DNA of 50,420 nt from positions 1 through 50,420 of IMG/VR virus record IMGVR_UViG_3300037502_002849; one strand, written 5' to 3'. The notes under the pieces are model-generated. The model did no database searches and was not told the DNA's origin. It worked only from the letters and a program-made list of their open reading frames with translations. This document shows positions 27,182 through 36,700 of the stretch, piece by piece; position 1 is the stretch's first letter; each line of letters opens with the position of its first letter. This DNA comes from a virus. Made by a program: the position numbers and the translations under genes.

Positions 27182-28213
27182 ATGATTAAACGTATCGGTT
27201 TTGCCTGCAAATGGATTGATTTCCCCCACCAAGTTGATGGGATTGGTCCCAAAGACGACTGTAAAAAATACAATACTGGTGGCACTACAGTAGCTTGGTT
27301 AAATAGACAGAGTCGACAAGTTGCAGAAGAAAAACTATGGAATCTTATGAAAGATAACATAGAAAGTATTCGTAAACTTGTTGAACGTGTCGGAGGGTTA
27401 GATGATGAACTACGTATGGTTCGTATTAGCAGTGACGTCTTGCCTGTTTATACTGAGCCTACTTGGTCTTACTTTTGGCGTGATCCTGGAGCTATTCGGT
27501 ATGCAGAGCAAGCATTTGGACAGGTCGGAGATTTGGCTAGAAAAAACAACGTTAGGTTGTCTTTTCATCCTGGCCAGTTCACCGTTCTTGCTAGCGATAA
27601 TCCAGATATCGTTAAACGCTCAATAGAGGAGTTCGAATATCATGCAGATATGGCCCGTTGGATGGGATACGGTAAACAATTTCAAGACTTCAAGATCAAT
27701 GTCCACATCTCGGGTAGACAAGGTCCAGCCGGTATCAAAAGCGCACTTGGGCGTCTCTCACCAGAAGCGCGAAACTGTATTACTATCGAAAACGACGAAA
27801 TGTCCTGGGGAATCGACGCTAGCCTCGAACTATGTAACGATCTCGCTTTGGTGTTAGATATACATCACCATTGGGTTAAGACTGGAGAATATATTAGTGC
27901 CAAAGACGACCGTGTTAAAAAAGTTATTGACAGTTGGCGTGGTGTGCGTCCTGTTATTCATTACAGCGTTAGCCGTGAAGATGTACTCGTCGGTCATGAT
28001 GCTACCAATCGCCCAATCCTGGAGTCTCTGTTAGAAACAGGACACAAAAAAGCCAAACTTAGGGCGCACAGCAACTTTTACTGGAACAAGGAAGTCAATG
28101 ACTGGGCTCTAACATTCCGCGATAATTTTGATATTATGTGCGAATCAAAAGCTAAAAATCTAGCCAGTTTCAAACTATACGAATATGCCAATGGACAGTC
28201 TAGGCTGGTCTAA
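27182..28213 (+). CDS. uvsE: UV-damage endonuclease UvdE
   Basis: 343 residues of the UvdE/UvsE family, a TIM-barrel endonuclease that nicks DNA 5' of UV photoproducts. Recognisable parts: IGFACKWIDFP start, RLSFHPGQFTVLAS near residue 120, NVHISG, TIENDEMSW and VLDIHHHWV with metal ligands, and LRAHSNFYW near the end. Length is normal. Located after the glycosyltransferase with a 18-bp gap; overlaps the next small ORF. Light-exposed aquatic hosts make this gene useful. Confidence 0.92.
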   Translation: MIKRIGFACKWIDFPHQVDGIGPKDDCKKYNTGGTTVAWLNRQSRQVAEEKLWNLMKDNIESIRKLVERVGGLDDELRMVRISSDVLPVYTEPTWSYFWRDPGAIRYAEQAFGQVGDLARKNNVRLSFHPGQFTVLASDNPDIVKRSIEEFEYHADMARWMGYGKQFQDFKINVHISGRQGPAGIKSALGRLSPEARNCITIENDEMSWGIDASLELCNDLALVLDIHHHWVKTGEYISAKDDRVKKVIDSWRGVRPVIHYSVSREDVLVGHDATNRPILESLLETGHKKAKLRAHSNFYWNKEVNDWALTFRDNFDIMCESKAKNLASFKLYEYANGQSRLV

Positions 28214-28418
28214 TGAGGTGTTTAATCGCCGATGTATAGGCTGGGAACTTAAATTTTCACTAATACCAAGACGTTGTTTTTACACCGGTAAACAGTTATG
28301 GTTTAAAATGGCCTATGTAGGTGTTGGTATGATTACAGGTCCAGGCGAGCCCGTGTTTGAATATCGATGGTGTGAAAGAAAAGAATACTTACTTTTAAAA
28401 TTAAAAGGAACAATATAA
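28191..28418 (+). CDS. Small hypothetical protein, about 75 aa
   Basis: MDSLGWSNEVFNRRCIGWELKF start; an earlier ATG at 28185 is also in frame. The start overlaps the uvsE end by about 20 bp without an obvious ribosome binding site, so expression may depend on coupling. Contains GMITGPGEPVFEYRWCERKEYL. No recognised family. The stop lies in a strong hairpin terminator. Confidence 0.55.
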   Translation: MDSLGWSNEVFNRRCIGWELKFSLIPRRCFYTGKQLWFKMAYVGVGMITGPGEPVFEYRWCERKEYLLLKLKGTI

Positions 28419-28446
28419 GGGGCAAAGGCCCCTTATATTATTTTGC
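28413..28446. terminator. Bidirectional terminator
   Basis: ATATAAGGGGC (28413-28423) pairs perfectly with GCCCCTTATAT (28428-28438) around AAAG, then TATTATTTT. It lies between convergent genes and would stop transcription from both sides. Confidence 0.85.
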
Positions 28447-28737
28447 CTTAGGTTTACGGCCTCTCTGACCTGTGGCAGCTTTGACTTTGGCTGTGGTTTT
28501 TTTGACCCCAGCCTTAGCCTTTTCTTTTACTACCTTTACGTCAGCAGAGTCAACCTTACCATCCTTATTAACGTCAGCGGTGGCTTTGACCCCCTCTACT
28601 ACGTTTTGGACAGCAGCTTTTGCGTCAGCAGCATCAACTTTTCCATCATTGTTTACATCAAAGCTCTTTGCAGAGCGATTGTAATAGATAAATCCGCCAA
28701 TGACCACTACTGCGATTGCTACGAGTACGATTTCCAT
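28438..28737 (-). CDS. Membrane-anchored dockerin/EF-hand-like protein
   Basis: 99 residues. Residues 2-20 form a membrane helix (MEIVLVAIAVVVIGGF), followed by two Ca-binding loops DVNNDGKVDAAD (27-38) and DVNKDGKVDSAD (55-66), the DxNxDGxxxxxD pattern of dockerin and EF-hand repeats, then a Lys/Ala-rich basic tail (KKTTAKVKAATGQRGRKPKAK). The start with AAGGAG before it was chosen over a longer open frame reaching 28887. It is a minus-strand gene between two plus-strand genes, with a shared divergent region with the SOD gene. Cell-surface or intracellular Ca2+ sensing is an inference. Confidence 0.75.
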   Translation of the reverse strand: MEIVLVAIAVVVIGGFIYYNRSAKSFDVNNDGKVDAADAKAAVQNVVEGVKATADVNKDGKVDSADVKVVKEKAKAGVKKTTAKVKAATGQRGRKPKAK

Positions 28738-28756
28738 GGTTAAATCTCCTTGTGGA

Positions 28757-28770
28757 TTATTTATAAGTAA
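28757..28770 (+). promoter_or_regulatory. Late-type box upstream of SOD gene
   Basis: TTATAAGTAAATATATG: a TAAATA box ends only a few bases before the SOD ATG, so a transcript from it would be nearly leaderless, and no ribosome binding site is visible. Function inferred from the similar box at 30381. Confidence 0.35.
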
Positions 28771-28777
28771 ATATATG

Positions 28778-29344
28778 ATGAGCCAAGAAATCAAACAATA
28801 TCTTTCAATTCTAGAGGGAAAACGAGAAAAATTAGAGCTTAACAAGCTCTTGTACTCTAGAGAAGAACTAGCCCCGTCTATTAGCAAAGAAACACTGGAC
28901 TATCATTACGGTAAACTTGCACAAAGCTATGTTGATAGATTTAATAAAGGTGAGGGCGATGATAAGTTCAATAAAGCTGGTGCATTTTTACACAATATTT
29001 TATTTGCTCAATATCAAAAACCCAATAATAAAAACGAACCATCTGGCGCTATCAGCGAATTCATAACTAAGCACTATAAAAGTTTTGACAAATTCAAAGA
29101 AGAATTTAACAAAGTCGCCATGGGAATACAAGGCAGCGGTTGGGTCTATTTGGCCAGAGACGGCAAAATCAAAACTATCACAAATCACGAAATCAAAAAC
29201 GATATCGTTCTGTTAATAGATTGGTGGGAACACGCCTGGGCATTAGATTATCAAAGTGACAAGAAAAAATACTTAGAAAACCAGTGGAAAATTATTAATT
29301 GGAACGCTGTCAGTTCCGCCCTAGGTCTAGCAACTAAAATTTAA
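28778..29344 (+). CDS. Iron/manganese superoxide dismutase
   Basis: 188 residues. The metal ligands fit: His43 (DYHYGKL), His72 (FLHNILF), Asp148 and His152 (LIDWWEHAWALDYQ), followed by YLENQWKIINW, the diagnostic SOD C-terminus. It would dismutate superoxide to peroxide and oxygen. There are two ATGs in tandem (28775 and 28778). The helical N-terminal domain is a little long compared with bacterial SODs, starting MSQEIKQYLSILEGKREK. Whether Fe or Mn is bound cannot be told. A phage-borne copy would be unusual. Confidence 0.88.
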   Translation: MSQEIKQYLSILEGKREKLELNKLLYSREELAPSISKETLDYHYGKLAQSYVDRFNKGEGDDKFNKAGAFLHNILFAQYQKPNNKNEPSGAISEFITKHYKSFDKFKEEFNKVAMGIQGSGWVYLARDGKIKTITNHEIKNDIVLLIDWWEHAWALDYQSDKKKYLENQWKIINWNAVSSALGLATKI

Positions 29345-29354
29345 ATAGTTGACT

Positions 29355-30071
29355 ATGACTTCAACACAGCAACTAAAGGTTGTTACATTCCTTTTTACTC
29401 TATCCTGCTTTTATTATTTTGATCTTACTTTATTTGTTGCAGGTATACTTTTAGGTTGGATTTTATCTGGTATCGCTGTTAGCGCACTGTATCATAGAAA
29501 AATAAGTCATAGAGCGTTTGAATACAGAAACAAGTTAACTGAATATTTCTGTTATCTGCTTATGATAATGAGCGGACAGGGAACACCATTGGGTTGGGCT
29601 ATTATACATCGAACACATCATGCCAAAACTGACACCATCGAAGATCCACAGAGTCCACACAGTGTTGGAAAATTTAGGACTTTGATTAGCTGGTATAACA
29701 TTGATAATGTAAATTCAAAACTTGTTATAGATGTACTACGTGATAAAAAACTAATGTTTTTACATAATCACTATAACAAAGTTTTTTCAGTATATGCTTT
29801 GATTTTATTTTTAATCAATCCCTTATGGGTTTTGTATTTTGCAGGTGTAAGTGTCACAGTATGTGCTTTTTTTCTAGGTATTGTTAACACATGGGGACAT
29901 AGCGATGTCAATAAAAATTCAGGAACTTATGCAAAAAATATCAGCTTCTTGGGATTGCTCTGGGGTGAGGAAACGCACAAGGATCATCATATCAGTCCTA
30001 GCAATTCTAGGTTTCATGATTCAGATTACTGTTATTGGTTTATCAAGCTCGTAGGAAAATCTAAAGTTTAG
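29355..30071 (+). CDS. Membrane fatty acid desaturase
   Basis: 238 residues with the three histidine boxes of acyl-CoA or acyl-lipid desaturases: HRKISH (47-52), HRTHH (85-89) and HKDHH (208-212, in GEETHKDHH). Hydrophobic helices flank them (about 8-45, 65-85, 143-180). It would put a double bond into fatty acyl chains using a di-iron centre and electrons from a ferredoxin-type donor. A TTG 6 bp upstream could be an earlier start. Codes for altered membrane fluidity of the infected cell, by inference. The 3' end overlaps the convergent gene by 11 bp. Confidence 0.88.
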   Translation: MTSTQQLKVVTFLFTLSCFYYFDLTLFVAGILLGWILSGIAVSALYHRKISHRAFEYRNKLTEYFCYLLMIMSGQGTPLGWAIIHRTHHAKTDTIEDPQSPHSVGKFRTLISWYNIDNVNSKLVIDVLRDKKLMFLHNHYNKVFSVYALILFLINPLWVLYFAGVSVTVCAFFLGIVNTWGHSDVNKNSGTYAKNISFLGLLWGEETHKDHHISPSNSRFHDSDYCYWFIKLVGKSKV

Positions 30072-30348
30072 AAATATCATCTAAACTACTGGCTTTCATA
30101 TCCCAGATTTTTTTGTGTTCTACACCTTTACGTTGAGCGAATCGTTTGGCGTCACAATTGGCGCAGACATGAAAATAATTGTTATTCAATCTCTTAGGGC
30201 TCATTTTGGCCCTTTCTCTTTTAAAAACTTCTGAACAACTGTCACAGCGAAACACAGCCACAGTTTTTTCTCTAACATAACTGTGTTCTGCACCTAGCTT
30301 ACTAATACGCTTGTATAAGTGTTTTTCTATTTCTTCATGTAAGAACAT
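30061..30348 (-). CDS. Small zinc-finger protein, minus strand
   Basis: 96 residues with a four-Cys zinc site: CDSC at about 36-39 and CANC at about 63-66. The sequence TVAVFRCDSCSEVFKRERAKM...NNNYFHVCANCDAKRF resembles HNH-type or transcription-related zinc ribbons in phages. An HNH catalytic histidine pair is not evident, so it is more likely a DNA- or RNA-binding ribbon. Convergent with the desaturase gene, divergent from the Fe-S carrier gene. Confidence 0.6.
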   Translation of the reverse strand: MFLHEEIEKHLYKRISKLGAEHSYVREKTVAVFRCDSCSEVFKRERAKMSPKRLNNNYFHVCANCDAKRFAQRKGVEHKKIWDMKASSLDDISKL

Positions 30349-30380
30349 CAAATATTTACATTAAGGTTATAAAACCGTTT

Positions 30381-30388
30381 GATAAATA
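30381..30388 (+). promoter_or_regulatory. T4-like late promoter box
   Basis: GATAAATA lies 5 bp before the ATG at 30394, so the transcript would start near or at the ATG. A TAAATATT box also exists on the opposite strand (about 30347-30358) facing the minus-strand gene. Confidence 0.4.
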
Positions 30389-30393
30389 TCAAT

Positions 30394-30744
30394 ATGATTA
30401 CAATAACTGACTCTGCTAAAGAAAAAATTCTAGATCTCCTTAACGAGGAAAACAACCCTAATTTGTCCCTTAGAACATTCGTTCAAGGTGGTGGGTGCAG
30501 TGGCATGCAATACGGATTCACTTTTGACGAAGAACAAAATGATGACGATTTTGAAATACCTTTGGAAAAATACAAAGTGTTAATTGATGCCATGAGTATG
30601 CAATACTTACAGGGATCAGAAATCGATTACAAAGAAGACGTTATGGGTGCCAGTTTTAACATAAAAAATCCTAACGCCCAAACCACGTGTGGCTGCGGAT
30701 CCAGCTTTGCAACAGCAGATAATTTTAATGATGGGATGAACTAA
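30394..30744 (+). CDS. IscA/ErpA-type Fe-S carrier protein
   Basis: 116 residues from the ATG at 30394. It has the three conserved cysteines of A-type Fe-S carriers: Cys35 ([13 protein letters not shown]), Cys99 and Cys101 ([14 protein letters not shown]). These hold a 2Fe-2S or 4Fe-4S cluster and deliver it to target proteins. An extended acidic loop [10 protein letters not shown] is family-typical. Candidate clients in the same genome are the radical SAM protein, ferredoxin and desaturase electron chain. Ends 2 bp before the giant tail gene. Confidence 0.92.
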   Translation: MITITDSAKEKILDLLNEENNPNLSLRTFVQGGGCSGMQYGFTFDEEQNDDDFEIPLEKYKVLIDAMSMQYLQGSEIDYKEDVMGASFNIKNPNAQTTCGCGSSFATADNFNDGMN

Positions 30745-30746
30745 CA

Positions 30747-33700
30747 ATGGCCAAGCAAACAATTGACATCGGCATACAGGGCAATGACGGCACTGGCGAT
30801 AGCATTCGAGAATCTTTTAGAAAAGTTAACGATAACTTCAACGAACTATATGCTGTTTTTAGTAATGAAGGAAGGATTAGTTTTGAAGATTTGGATAATA
30901 CCCCAAATTCATTAGGTTCAAATCAAATACTAACTTCTAATGATGCCGGAACTGAAATACTGGCAAGAAACCTAGTAAACGGTACAGGTATATCCATTGA
31001 CACTTCGGACCCAACAAGAGTTACTATTTCCTCTAGCGGTGGTCAAGTTAGTGCTGACACAAGTCCAAGACTTTCTGGACCTTTGAACGGAAATACTTTC
31101 CCCATAGGAAATATTTCCGATCCAACAGCAATTGCTGTAGCACAATTTAACGCTATACACGGAACTACAATTACTGCTGATAACCTAGCCATTACCAAAG
31201 GTTATGCAGATAGAAGGTACATTCAACAAACTGGTGGATCTGGGTCTTCGGGACAAATTAGATTACGTGAAGAGCCATTAAATGCTAGTGAATACACTAT
31301 TGTTATCACATTTGCTGATGGTAATGTCAGCAAGACAGATCATGGATTTGACAGCGGTGCTGATGGTATTAGTTTTACCTACAATACTACTGGTATCAGT
31401 GCAACTAATCTAAGTGCTCAAACTTCAGCCGGTTCATTTGTTCCTGGAAGAACTTATGTAATTAACAACGTAGGTAATACCAATTTCGTTGCCATCGGAG
31501 CTAGAGAAAATAGAGTTGGTAGAAGATTTGTTGCGACCGGAGTTGGTTCTGGAACGGGTACAGCTAAACCCGTATATTTTTTAAAATATGTAAACGCCAG
31601 CCAGTTAAGTGTTCATTTAACTTTCGACGATGCTAAAGAAGGAACCAATAGGATTACTGTATCTGGTGGCACTGGTACACAGTCATTAACTGATTCGTTC
31701 TATGATCCTTCTCTACAAGGATTCTGGGTCAGTAACGAAGCACTGCCAAGAACCAGTGTTGTAAGAAGACAGGGCGATACTATGACTGGGTCTTTGACAC
31801 TGTCAGATCATCCAGGAACTTTAGCTGGTTCAGGAACACCTAATGGTGCAGACGATCTTCAGGCTGCTACAAAATATTATGTAGATAATAGTAGTTTTGC
31901 CAGCACAGTGAATTTATATGTGTCGACTTCTGGAGACGATGCACAAACAAATACCCCGCCAGGAAAAGAGGGAAGAGCACTGGCATACTCTTTTGGCAGT
32001 GTTGCAGCGGCTTGTGATCATGCTGACTATTTGATTAAAAGTGCAGATCCAGAGCCAGGTCCTTATAATCAAAAAATCACGTATGCCAGTAGCGAAGTCA
32101 CATCAACTGTAACTAAACTTGAAACTGCACCTTCAGGCTATAGTAGATTATTCTTTAGAAACAATAGCGGTAGTCCAGTAGATCAAGGAAACCCTTTAAA
32201 CATAGATCTAATACCTGGAAAATTAATTGTAGGTAATACTAGCGGAGCCAAAGGTTATATTGTGTACTATTACGGTGCCGATGGTAGCTCTATAATTGGT
32301 GAAGACTATTTGGATTTGGATCCAGTATCAGGCACGTTCCAGTTAGGTGAGGAGCTAACTTATGGCGAGGCTGTAAAAGAACTCAACATAACAATTTTCA
32401 TTGAGAGTGGCATCTACTACGAAGATTTTCCGATCAAAGTTCCGCCCAACGTTGCTATCGTCGGTGAAGAAATGCGTAGAACTATTATTAGACCTAGAGA
32501 TAGAGTAAGTCAGAGTAAATGGGCACAAATCGCATTTTATAGAGATAAAACGTTTGATGGTTTAAGAACCACAGGATTTGTTGGTGCAAATTTGGCCACC
32601 AGTACAACAGTTACTCCATCGCAACTAGATGGCGACATCACTGTTACATTGGGGTCTGGAACAACTAACTCTAGTTGGGTAGGTGCATTTTTTAGAGCTT
32701 CACAAGGCGGAAATCTTCCACCAGCCGAAGGCGTTATTACAGCAGTGAGTGGTAGCACAACATTTTCAGTCACACTACACGATGCATTCTCGGCACTGAC
32801 CCCAGTAACATCAGGTAATTGGAGCATTTATCAAACAGTTACTTATGGTTATCATTATCTAACTGATCCATCAAACAGACAAAGTACACCAAAAAATAAT
32901 AAGGATATGGACGTGTTCTTAATGAACGACAGCAATATCCTTAGACAGATGGCTGTTCAAGGTCACGGTGGATTTATGATGGTGTTAGATCCTGCTGGAC
33001 AAATATTAAGTAAGTCCCCTTATTGTCAACAGAGTTCGAGCTTTAGTCAAAGTATTAATAAACAAGCATTTAGAGGTGGACAATTTGTAGATGGTTTCGT
33101 TGGTAATTTAACTGCAACTGTTACAAACAAAGTAAACAGCACTGCAATAAAAATCACCAATGTTGATAGGAAACCACAAGTTCCATCATTTTTCCAAATA
33201 GGACTTAACAGATATAGAGTCGATGCTGTACACGGAGATGGAACTGGGAATGTTAAGGCAGCAGCATTATTAGAAAGAAACAGACAGTTCATGATCGCTC
33301 AAGTTGCTGCTAAGATACAACTAGATTATCCAACCTATAGAGGGAAACTTTACAAAACAAAAAGAGACATTGACTATGTTATCCAAGCATTGATTCATGA
33401 TTTAAATTACAACGGCAATAGCGAAATAATAGAAACAGCACTCCAATATTATATTAATGGTGTGCGTCAATTGTCATCAACATCATTGCCAGTGTGTCTA
33501 GCAATGTTTGAATATGTAAGAACAATGTCTAGAGATATTGTAACTAACGCCACAGTCACAAGTCTACAGTCAGAATATACTCAGGTTAAAAACTTTATAG
33601 ATCCAGGTGAAGGTGCATCTTTAGGTACAATCAACACGCTGATAACAGACACATTAGTGGAAATAATCGATAATGGACCAGCAGCAGCACCATCACGAGT

Positions 33701-36700
33701 TTACCCGATATATCAATTATTACTAGGCACGCAAAGCCCTCTAGGCACCAATGTGCTTATTTCGCTTCCTCAACAAATAACAATTATCGGTGCTGGTAAC
33801 ACTAGTATGTTATCCAACGACTATACACAAATTAATGATTTAGGTTATGGTCTAGTCTGTACCAATAAAGGCTTAATTGAAACTGTTAGTGTGTTTACCT
33901 ACTATTGCTACACTGCATTTTACGCCAAAAATGGTGGACAGATTCGTTCTTTAAATGGCAGTAATGCCCACGGTATATTTGGTCTTGTAGCTGAAGGTGG
34001 AGATCCATTAGAAGTTCCAGATGAGATAACAATAGCTGACAATATGGTACAATGTGCCCAAGTTTATAAACAGACTGGTGGGACTTTTGAAAATACTGGC
34101 GAAGAGAATGATACATCATTTATTATACATAACTTCAGTTATGTTCCGTACAATATCACTGCTTTAGAAATTAATCACGGACCAGTAACTGGCATATTTA
34201 CATATGAAATCAGCCGTGTGGAAGATGTTTCATCTTTAGAAAGTCCGCCTCTTCCTGCAGGAACACTGATTAGAGTTCAATTAAGTAGCGGTAATACAAA
34301 TGCAGATGCTTCTGGACTTGCAGCTGATGTGGCACACAATCAACTTGTTACGTTGAGAGGACTACAGACATTTAGATTTTATGATGTAACAGAAACTAAC
34401 CCGATACGTCCAAGTACTGCGTTAACATTTGTAGGAGATCCAGCACCATCCAGTCCAGAAGTGTATCGTGCTATTGCCTATTCTCAAGAAGATTCCATCG
34501 GTAGAGATCTACAAACAGGTGAGTTTGTCTTTATAGACACTGTGGCTAGATCCTTAAACGTCGCAACAGTGGTAACTCAGACCCCACATAACTTGCAAAG
34601 TAATAAATTCGCCGCTATATCTTCTAGCGATCCCACATATAACAATTCATTTGCAACTGTCACTGTTGTTAATAGTACTACATTTACCTATGCAAATACT
34701 GGAACAAACGAAGGTGCAAAATCTGTTGTAGGTGAAGTAACACCAAATAAAGAGGCATTGATACAGTTGGATGCCAGCTACAGATATATTGCTATACAGG
34801 TTAAAGGTGGATCCGCAATCGCAGAAATTTCTAACGTATCTAGAAATACCGATGTAGCTCTTGTTACTACTAGTACCAATCATGGATTACTTCCAGGAGA
34901 ACGAGTAACAGTCATATGTGATGATGCCACGTACAACGTTAATTCAGTTCTAGTGATCGATACACCATCACTAACTTCATTCAGATATAGTAATACGGGC
35001 CTCAATGAATTATCAAAAGTTGCAACTGGTGATGTCAGTGTTCTTGTACCGTCAAAACTGGACACTATTCCATTGACAAGTTTAAGTAGAACAAGTGGTG
35101 TAGCAACTGCTGTCTGTGGTAGGGCACATAATTATGTAACTGGTGATGTTGTTGATGTTGATGTTAACGATGCTACTTATGATGCAACTGATGTCACAGT
35201 TACAGTGATCAACAATTTGACATTTACCTATACCAATGCAGGTTCAGATGCAGCTAGTGCTCTAGTCATAGGAAACAGTTATTACAAATTTGGTGGTGTC
35301 AGAGCAACCTTAGGTTCTAAACAAGGTGATAGATGTATATCAGTATCTAGACTTACTACTGCAGAGATAGCTAGATATGACACTGGCGAAATGTTATTCG
35401 CATGGGACGGCGCTGTCCATCAAAGTGTAAGATATTTTGATGCCGGTGTATCAGCGGGTTACGGTGTTGCATATTTCACTGATTATTCTAATATTCATCC
35501 AACTCCCACTGCTAGCGGCTTACAGTCAGGATTGACTTCTGTCACTAACGCAAATTTAAGCACTAATCCTTTAACTCTAAGAGTTGGATTAAGCAAGGAT
35601 GAGGATGCAGAAGTTTTAGTCAATATCAGTACTTGTCGTGCAACTGGACATGACTTTTTAGATATCGGTACTGGTGGATATAATGCAACCAATTATCCAA
35701 CTAAAATCTATGGTCGTGGCGGAGTACCGCAACAGTCTAATGAAGTCAAAGAACGTACACAGGGTCGTGTGTTCTGGATTTCAACAGATCAAAATGGTTT
35801 CTTCCGTGTGGGTAGATTCTTTACAGTTGACCAAGGTACTGGTCGTGTTAGCTTCTCAGCTAGTATTGCTCTTACAAACTTAGACGGACTGGGATTCAAA
35901 ACTGGTAGAGAAATTCGTGAGTTCAGTGATGACACTGAATTTATCGATATGGCTGACGATGCTGTACCGACCGAAAATGCCATCGGTGTTTATATTGACC
36001 GACGACTGGGGTTAAGTAGAGACAACGTTCCATTAGCTAGTTTAGGACTAGCACCTATAGGTCCTGGTTACTTAGATCGAGCAGGTATACTGCCAGCAAC
36101 AGGTGATCTAGATATTGGTGGATTCAGACTTAAAAACGTTTCGGCACCATTATCAAACAACGATGCTGTAAACAAACTATACACTGATTCATTGGTGGCA
36201 ACATACGATGCCTTAGACGCTATGAAGGATGTGCAGGTATTCCAACCAGAACCTGCAGATATACTGGCATTTACTGGTGCAAGTACCAGTGCTGTCAGTG
36301 CTACTATTGGAGGTGATCTAACGGCAACGTTTACAAGCTCCAATACTACAACATTGACTTTTCCAATTACAGGTACTGCACAAACCGATGTCAATGGCGG
36401 AATCGTAGTCAACAGTGTGGTTGGATTCCCAACTTCGGGATATATTAGAATCAATGACGAAGTATTTTACTATGCGTCAGTAACCACTGGCGGTGGCATT
36501 GAAAGATTCGATGGTGTCATAAGATTATCAGAATTAAATCCAGGACCCACCGGAACAAAATTTGATAGAACAATTGGTTTTGATAATGGTGTACCACATG
36601 TACCACAAACACATATTTTAGGTTCTGTTGTCGTTGGGCTTAACAATGCTGTTATCAATTATCAAATTAACCCAAATACAATTTTAGACGCTGATGTAAA

